Positions 60,018-64,000 of a stretch of DNA of 64,000 bases are shown here, piece after piece. The translations under genes and the position numbers were made by a program. Below the pieces are notes generated by a model that was not told where the DNA came from, made no database searches, and saw only the letters and a program-made list of their open reading frames with translations. Position 1 is the stretch's first letter, and each line of letters begins with the position of its first letter. This stretch comes from JBBRMW01 sp965246845 (GTDB lineage: Bacteria > Chloroflexota > Anaerolineae > Aggregatilineales > UBA2796): contig CBDFFR010000012.1 of NCBI GenBank assembly GCA_965246845.1, positions 558,001-622,000 of the forward strand. The letters run 5' to 3'.

Positions 60018-60875
60018 TCAAACCAGCGTCGTGCGCCACACCGGATAATCCAGCCCGGTCGGGTTGAACCCATAGCGCCGGTACAGGCTCAACGATTGGC
60101 GGTTCGTCTCCTGCGTGTTGACCGTCAAATAGTGCAACCCGCGCCGCGCATAGCCTTCCAGCATCTCTGTGAGCAGTGCGCCGCCAATGCCCGTCCCCTG
60201 CGCCTCCGGGACCGTCGCCAAGCGCGCGAGGTGGCCGCCATCCGAATAGCGCATGGAGACCTGATAGCCGCGTAATTGGCGACCTTGCAGCGCGAGCGTG
60301 AAGCTGTTCGCGTCGCGGATTGCCTGCCGCAACGAGGCGGGCGACATGCGCCACAATGGGCCGAATGCGGCATGATCGACGCTCACCACGCGGTCGAGGT
60401 CGGCAAGCGTGCCATGATGTATTGTGAGATCGTTTCGCAGCGGCTTCGGAACCGGACCGCCATTGCGCGCGAGCGTTACGACATTCTCATATTTCGCGAA
60501 GCCAAGTTGCGGCAAGAAAGTTCCGAGCCAGGGACGGAGCAGCAGTACGCCGACTTCGCGCGCGCCATTCACTGCCGCCTGTTCGCGTACTGTCGGCCAG
60601 AGCATCCCAAAAATCGTTTGTGGGTCGGCGTCGTCGTGGATCACAGCCAGCCGTAGCCACGCACTTCGCTCGATGGGCGGCGAGACCGAGAGCGCTCCGA
60701 CCAAAATATCGCCATCCCACGCCAGCCGGATGACCGTGCGCGGCTCGTGTATCCACTCGTCGAGCGTCGTCCAATCCAGGTGCAGGTGAACGCGATATTG
60801 CTCTTCGACCAGCCGCATCAATTCGCGGTGATAGCGCCGCTCATAAGCAGTGATTGTTATCGGGGGATGTGCCAT
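60018..60875 (-). CDS. GNAT family N-acetyltransferase
   Basis: The 285-residue protein is double-length for GNAT: the first half is a degenerate GNAT-like domain, the second carries the acetyl-CoA motif 'LARLATVPEAQGTGIGGALLTEMLEGYARRG' (in part; Q/RxxGxG/A) followed by 'NTQETNRQSLSLYRRYGFNP'. The tandem layout recalls mycothiol synthase and related acyltransferases, but no substrate can be read. It precedes the DUF5946 gene on the same strand. Confidence 0.85.
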   Translation of the reverse strand: MAHPPITITAYERRYHRELMRLVEEQYRVHLHLDWTTLDEWIHEPRTVIRLAWDGDILVGALSVSPPIERSAWLRLAVIHDDADPQTIFGMLWPTVREQAAVNGAREVGVLLLRPWLGTFLPQLGFAKYENVVTLARNGGPVPKPLRNDLTIHHGTLADLDRVVSVDHAAFGPLWRMSPASLRQAIRDANSFTLALQGRQLRGYQVSMRYSDGGHLARLATVPEAQGTGIGGALLTEMLEGYARRGLHYLTVNTQETNRQSLSLYRRYGFNPTGLDYPVWRTTLV

Positions 60876-60904
60876 TGTCCATCAACCAGATAAACACAAT
60901 AGAA

Positions 60905-63757
60905 TCACGAGTTGTTCTTCTTCTTGTTTTCAAGCAAGCGCGCAGCGAGTGAACCCGGCACGGGCGTACCGGATGCCGTTGGCGATGTCGTTGTCGGGGT
61001 GGGGAGCGGCGTGCTGGAGTTGGTCAGGCTAGCGGTCGGACGCGCATCCGACACGGTAACATGCATGGTCGGCTGTGACGGCGCGGCGACGCGCTCCTTC
61101 GCACCAAGCAACGCGGAGAGGCGTTCACTGGTCGGCACGGGGACGGGCGCGGCGCGCGTCGGCAGTTTCGCGCGGACCCATGCCCCCGCGCGAGACCAAT
61201 CCGAGCGCGTGAGGATCAGCCGCCGGATCGCGATGTCGAGCGGCAGAAGCAGCGCCGCAAACAGCAGCAGCCACGGCCAAAGCGCGTAAGGCGCAGCCTG
61301 CGCCGGGACATTATGCTCGAAGGCAAGCGCGGGTTGCTCGCCCAGAACGCGCCCGCCCGTGATGCGCGCCAGTGTGTTGAGCAGCGTCGTATCCGCCGCG
61401 CGGATTTGGTATTCCGGCGAATAACTGAGTACCCAGCCCAGCGTTTGAGCGGCACTCGCGCCCACCTGTGCGTTGCCGCCTGCTACACGAATAAAATATG
61501 CGCCTTCCTGCTGCGGCGTGAATGGCACTTCATAGCGCCCCGGCGCGACCTGTTGCAATGTCAGCCCTTGCGCGTTCAGTTTGCTATCGACGAGCGAGGC
61601 ATCCAGCTTGAGGCTGTTCAGGTATGCGCCCTGCTCGTCGCGCGCTTCCACGACCAGCACTTGCCCGCCGTCGCGCTGCTCGATGCGCGTTTCCAGACGG
61701 GTATTCACGCCCTCGATCATCGTGGAGCGCACAACCTGCGCCCAGAAGCGCGAAAAGCCGTCCCAATTGGTCCACGCCTTCGCCCAGCGCCCGCTTGCAT
61801 CGGAGGTGAACGCGACCGCGCGCCCCAACCCATATTGCCACGACGCGAGTAGCGGATCATCGTAGCCGGGCGCGGTGAGCACGACGGTTGCCGTCGGCTT
61901 GGCAGTCGAGGCGATATAGCCGTAGAGTGGCGGCAGTGCGAGTATTCCGTTCAACATCGGGCTGCTGCCTGCCTGCTTCGCGTTGAATTCCTGCTCGACG
62001 ATGTAGGAGCGCGTCGCGAGGACGGTCTCGGCAGCGAACACCTGTGGGATATTCTGCACATCGGTCAGGTTATAGAAAACACCCTTGCCCGCCGTCGCGA
62101 TGTCTCGCATGAACGCCGGGACTTCGCTGCCAATCCCAATCGAGGTGACGGTGATGCCATAATCCTGATTGAGTTTGCGCACGATTTCGACCGAGTTGCC
62201 CGGCTCCGCGCCGCCGTCGGTCAGCAAAATCACATGCTTGAGCGTAGATGGGTCGCTAGGCAGCGCCGCCGCAATCGCCTTCACCGCCGCCAGGATGTCC
62301 GTCCCGCCGCCCGGTCGCAGCGTGCCAACGAGCGAGCGCATGGCGTCCTGATTGGTCACGGCCTGAATCGGCACGAGCCATTCCGGGTTGGAGTCGAACG
62401 AAAGGACGCCCGCGCGGTCTTGTGGGAACAGAAAATTGATCGAGCGGCGGGTCGCTTCCTTCGCGAGTTCGAGGTTGGTCACGCCGCTCGGTCCGATGAT
62501 TTCCATACTCCCCGAACGATCGATGACATAGGCCATCGTCAGCTTGGGTATGCGTTTCACATCCTTGAGGCGCATCTCGACCGGGAGCGTTTCTTCGAGC
62601 GGCGTCTGGAAGTAGCCGCCCGCGCCGTAGCTGTTCGGACCGCCAATCGCGACCAGCCCGCCGCCGAGATCGCGCACATAGGTCTGGATGATTTTCATCT
62701 GTTGATTGCTGATCGCCGTCGCGGAGACATTGGCGAGGATCACCGAGCGATAGCCTGCAAGTCCAGCTACGCCACCGGGCAGCGCCGCCGGGTCGATCAC
62801 ATCGACGCTCAACCCGGCCTGTTGCAGCGCAGGCAGCAGCGCGGCCACTTCGGTCGGGGTCTGCGTGACGAGCAACACTTTGGGCGGTCCGGTGATTTCC
62901 GTGAACGCAGAGAGTTCGTTGTTCTGGTAGAACGTATCCTTGCCGAGTGGGTCCACGCGCACGCGAAAATCGCTGAACCCCTGCGCCGGGACGGATACCG
63001 TGAACACAAATTCGTTCGCGCCGACCTGTAGCTCCGCGCTGCGCTGCGCGATGGTCGCACCGCTGGCGAGGATCGTAATCTGCGCGGGTCCGGCGGTCTG
63101 GCTGCGGATCGTCACACCGAGGTCGAACTGCTCCCCGGCGTTCACCCGCGATGGCGCGCGGACCGATGAGACCTCGATTTCCGGTCCGGGCTGGCGATTG
63201 AGCGGCACGACCTCGATAGGGACGCTTGCGGCTGCGGCGAGGTCGGCGGTCTGCGCGGCGCTGCCAAGCGTTTCCACGCCGTCACTAAGCAGCACGATCC
63301 GCCGCGCGCTATCCGCCGGGAACATCGCCAGCGCGAGCCGGATAGCTTCCGCGATATTCGTATTCAGGCGGATTGGCGCGGACGTGAGGCCGACATATTC
63401 CTTCGCATTGGAGAGCGGGCGCTCCACAAGCGCGTTCTGCCCGAAGACGACAATCCCGGCGCGGTCATCGGGGCGCATCGCGGAGAGTGCTTCGCGAATG
63501 TATGCGTCGGCCTGCGCTCGCGCCGCGCTGTCCACCGAGTCGGACGCATCGACGAGGAACACCACGCTCAATTTTTCGGCGGCACGGACCGCCTGCGCGC
63601 CTGCAAGCGCGAACGCAAGCGCCGCGATAATCACAATCCGCAACGCGAGGCTCACCCACGCGCGACCCCGCCGGAAGCGCATTCGCGGCCAGCCGAGCCA
63701 CGCCACCGGGACCAGAAGCAGCAGCAACAACAGCGCTGCGGGGTTTGCAAAAGTCAT
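60905..63757 (-). CDS. Large membrane protein with two VWA domains around a GATase1-like domain
   Basis: The 950-residue protein starts with two membrane segments (about 5-22 and 36-58), then a first VWA domain (about 64-190; MIDAS 'DASDS', 70-74) and a beta-sandwich (about 195-290). A glutamine-amidotransferase-like flavodoxin fold follows (about 293-400), a second VWA (about 405-570; MIDAS 'DRSGS', 413-417), and a C-terminal membrane segment near 860. The tail is Thr/Pro-rich and ends in a basic stretch. Such BatA-like proteins are surface-facing with a metal-dependent adhesion site. No MoxR ATPase gene is adjacent in the window. Confidence 0.8.
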   Translation of the reverse strand: MTFANPAALLLLLLLVPVAWLGWPRMRFRRGRAWVSLALRIVIIAALAFALAGAQAVRAAEKLSVVFLVDASDSVDSAARAQADAYIREALSAMRPDDRAGIVVFGQNALVERPLSNAKEYVGLTSAPIRLNTNIAEAIRLALAMFPADSARRIVLLSDGVETLGSAAQTADLAAAASVPIEVVPLNRQPGPEIEVSSVRAPSRVNAGEQFDLGVTIRSQTAGPAQITILASGATIAQRSAELQVGANEFVFTVSVPAQGFSDFRVRVDPLGKDTFYQNNELSAFTEITGPPKVLLVTQTPTEVAALLPALQQAGLSVDVIDPAALPGGVAGLAGYRSVILANVSATAISNQQMKIIQTYVRDLGGGLVAIGGPNSYGAGGYFQTPLEETLPVEMRLKDVKRIPKLTMAYVIDRSGSMEIIGPSGVTNLELAKEATRRSINFLFPQDRAGVLSFDSNPEWLVPIQAVTNQDAMRSLVGTLRPGGGTDILAAVKAIAAALPSDPSTLKHVILLTDGGAEPGNSVEIVRKLNQDYGITVTSIGIGSEVPAFMRDIATAGKGVFYNLTDVQNIPQVFAAETVLATRSYIVEQEFNAKQAGSSPMLNGILALPPLYGYIASTAKPTATVVLTAPGYDDPLLASWQYGLGRAVAFTSDASGRWAKAWTNWDGFSRFWAQVVRSTMIEGVNTRLETRIEQRDGGQVLVVEARDEQGAYLNSLKLDASLVDSKLNAQGLTLQQVAPGRYEVPFTPQQEGAYFIRVAGGNAQVGASAAQTLGWVLSYSPEYQIRAADTTLLNTLARITGGRVLGEQPALAFEHNVPAQAAPYALWPWLLLFAALLLPLDIAIRRLILTRSDWSRAGAWVRAKLPTRAAPVPVPTSERLSALLGAKERVAAPSQPTMHVTVSDARPTASLTNSSTPLPTPTTTSPTASGTPVPGSLAARLLENKKKNNS

Positions 63758-64000
63758 CGCGTTACGCCACGTTTATCTATCGCGTAGTCTAACACATCCG
63801 GTCGCTTGCGGGGGCGCGGCGTGAGTTAAGCGCGTGCTTAGAAAGGTGCATACATAGTCACATCTCGCGCAGCAGTTTGTCGTATACGGCGTGAGGACCA
63901 ATCTGGGTTCAAAAATATTTGGTCTAGTCACGTCACAGTATATTACAATATACATCTACTGAAACTACTTGTTTGCTGACGACGCGCCGAATATTGGAGT
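63758..64000. other. Intergenic sequence at the right edge
   Basis: 243 bases upstream of the VWA gene with no supported gene on either strand. The sequence is less GC-rich than the coding parts. The VWA gene promoter must lie here, but no clear -35/-10 pair was found. Confidence 0.5.

Noticed and set aside
1..64000. CRISPR array, tRNA, rRNA or insertion sequence
   Set aside because: I saw no regularly spaced direct repeats, tRNA-like cloverleaf with T-loop GGTTCGA, rRNA sequence or transposase motif in the gaps.

Overview
The window looks like a GC-rich chromosomal segment of a Chloroflexota bacterium, probably an uncultivated Anaerolineae-type lineage. The evidence is the mix of gene families (a complex I operon with lineage-specific extra genes, secreted proteins with Thr/Pro-rich stalks, a very large STAND-TPR ATPase, DUF2442, DUF5946 and Uma2 proteins), frequent GTG/TTG starts with ATGA or GTGA overlaps, and dispersed GTAGGGG inverted repeats. 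This placement is an inference from gene content; no rRNA gene, tRNA gene or CRISPR array was seen. Coding density is high and no gap between genes exceeds 300 bases.

Layout. 1-9.4 kb: a TetR regulator with two matching operators beside a truncated target gene, a DinB/flavin-reductase pair, a TPR protein, a large protein combining a phospholipase C-like zinc motif with an OmpA-like domain (possible contractile-injection-system cargo), phosphoglucomutase, a secreted SnoaL-like protein and an ECF sigma factor. 9.6-16.2 kb: a translationally coupled envelope glycan cluster (GT2, GT4, GT39/DUF2142-like, YfhO-like); the last two genes carry five apparent +1 frameshifts. 16.2-18.9 kb: GAPDH, a P-loop kinase-like gene and a membrane protein. 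19.0-28.8 kb: an incomplete complex I operon, nuoABCD-x-E-y-F-z-GH, with three non-nuo genes between subunit genes, a strong promoter before nuoA and a likely terminator after nuoH. nuoI to nuoN are not here.

29-42 kb: a BFD-like ferredoxin, an M20 dipeptidase and a THUMP-like methyltransferase in a tight row, then ruvB, a lone receiver protein, a cupin, a frameshifted RqcH/NFACT gene, an MNT nucleotidyltransferase without an obvious HEPN partner, a DUF429 protein, a Nudix hydrolase, a secreted NHL/PPC protein and an RraA-like protein. 42-48.9 kb: a low-GC lipoprotein, a 1526-residue STAND/TPR ATPase and, one base overlapping it, a CBS-containing family II pyrophosphatase. 49-57.5 kb: an MFS transporter, a LysR/rhodanese divergent pair, PfpI and ATP-grasp genes meeting a Ddl-like ligase tail to tail, a membrane-fused sulfite-oxidase-type molybdoenzyme and an unknown secreted protein. 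57.5-64 kb: the infC-rpmI-rplT operon with leader and intercistronic hairpins and a terminator, then Uma2, DUF5946, GNAT and a double-VWA membrane protein.

Functional links visible in the sequence: the TetR operators sit on its own promoter and on that of the truncated neighbour; the glycan genes form one coupled unit; the nuo genes and their three guests overlap or nearly touch, so they are probably co-expressed; and the initiation factor/ribosomal protein operon shows the signals expected of autogenous control.
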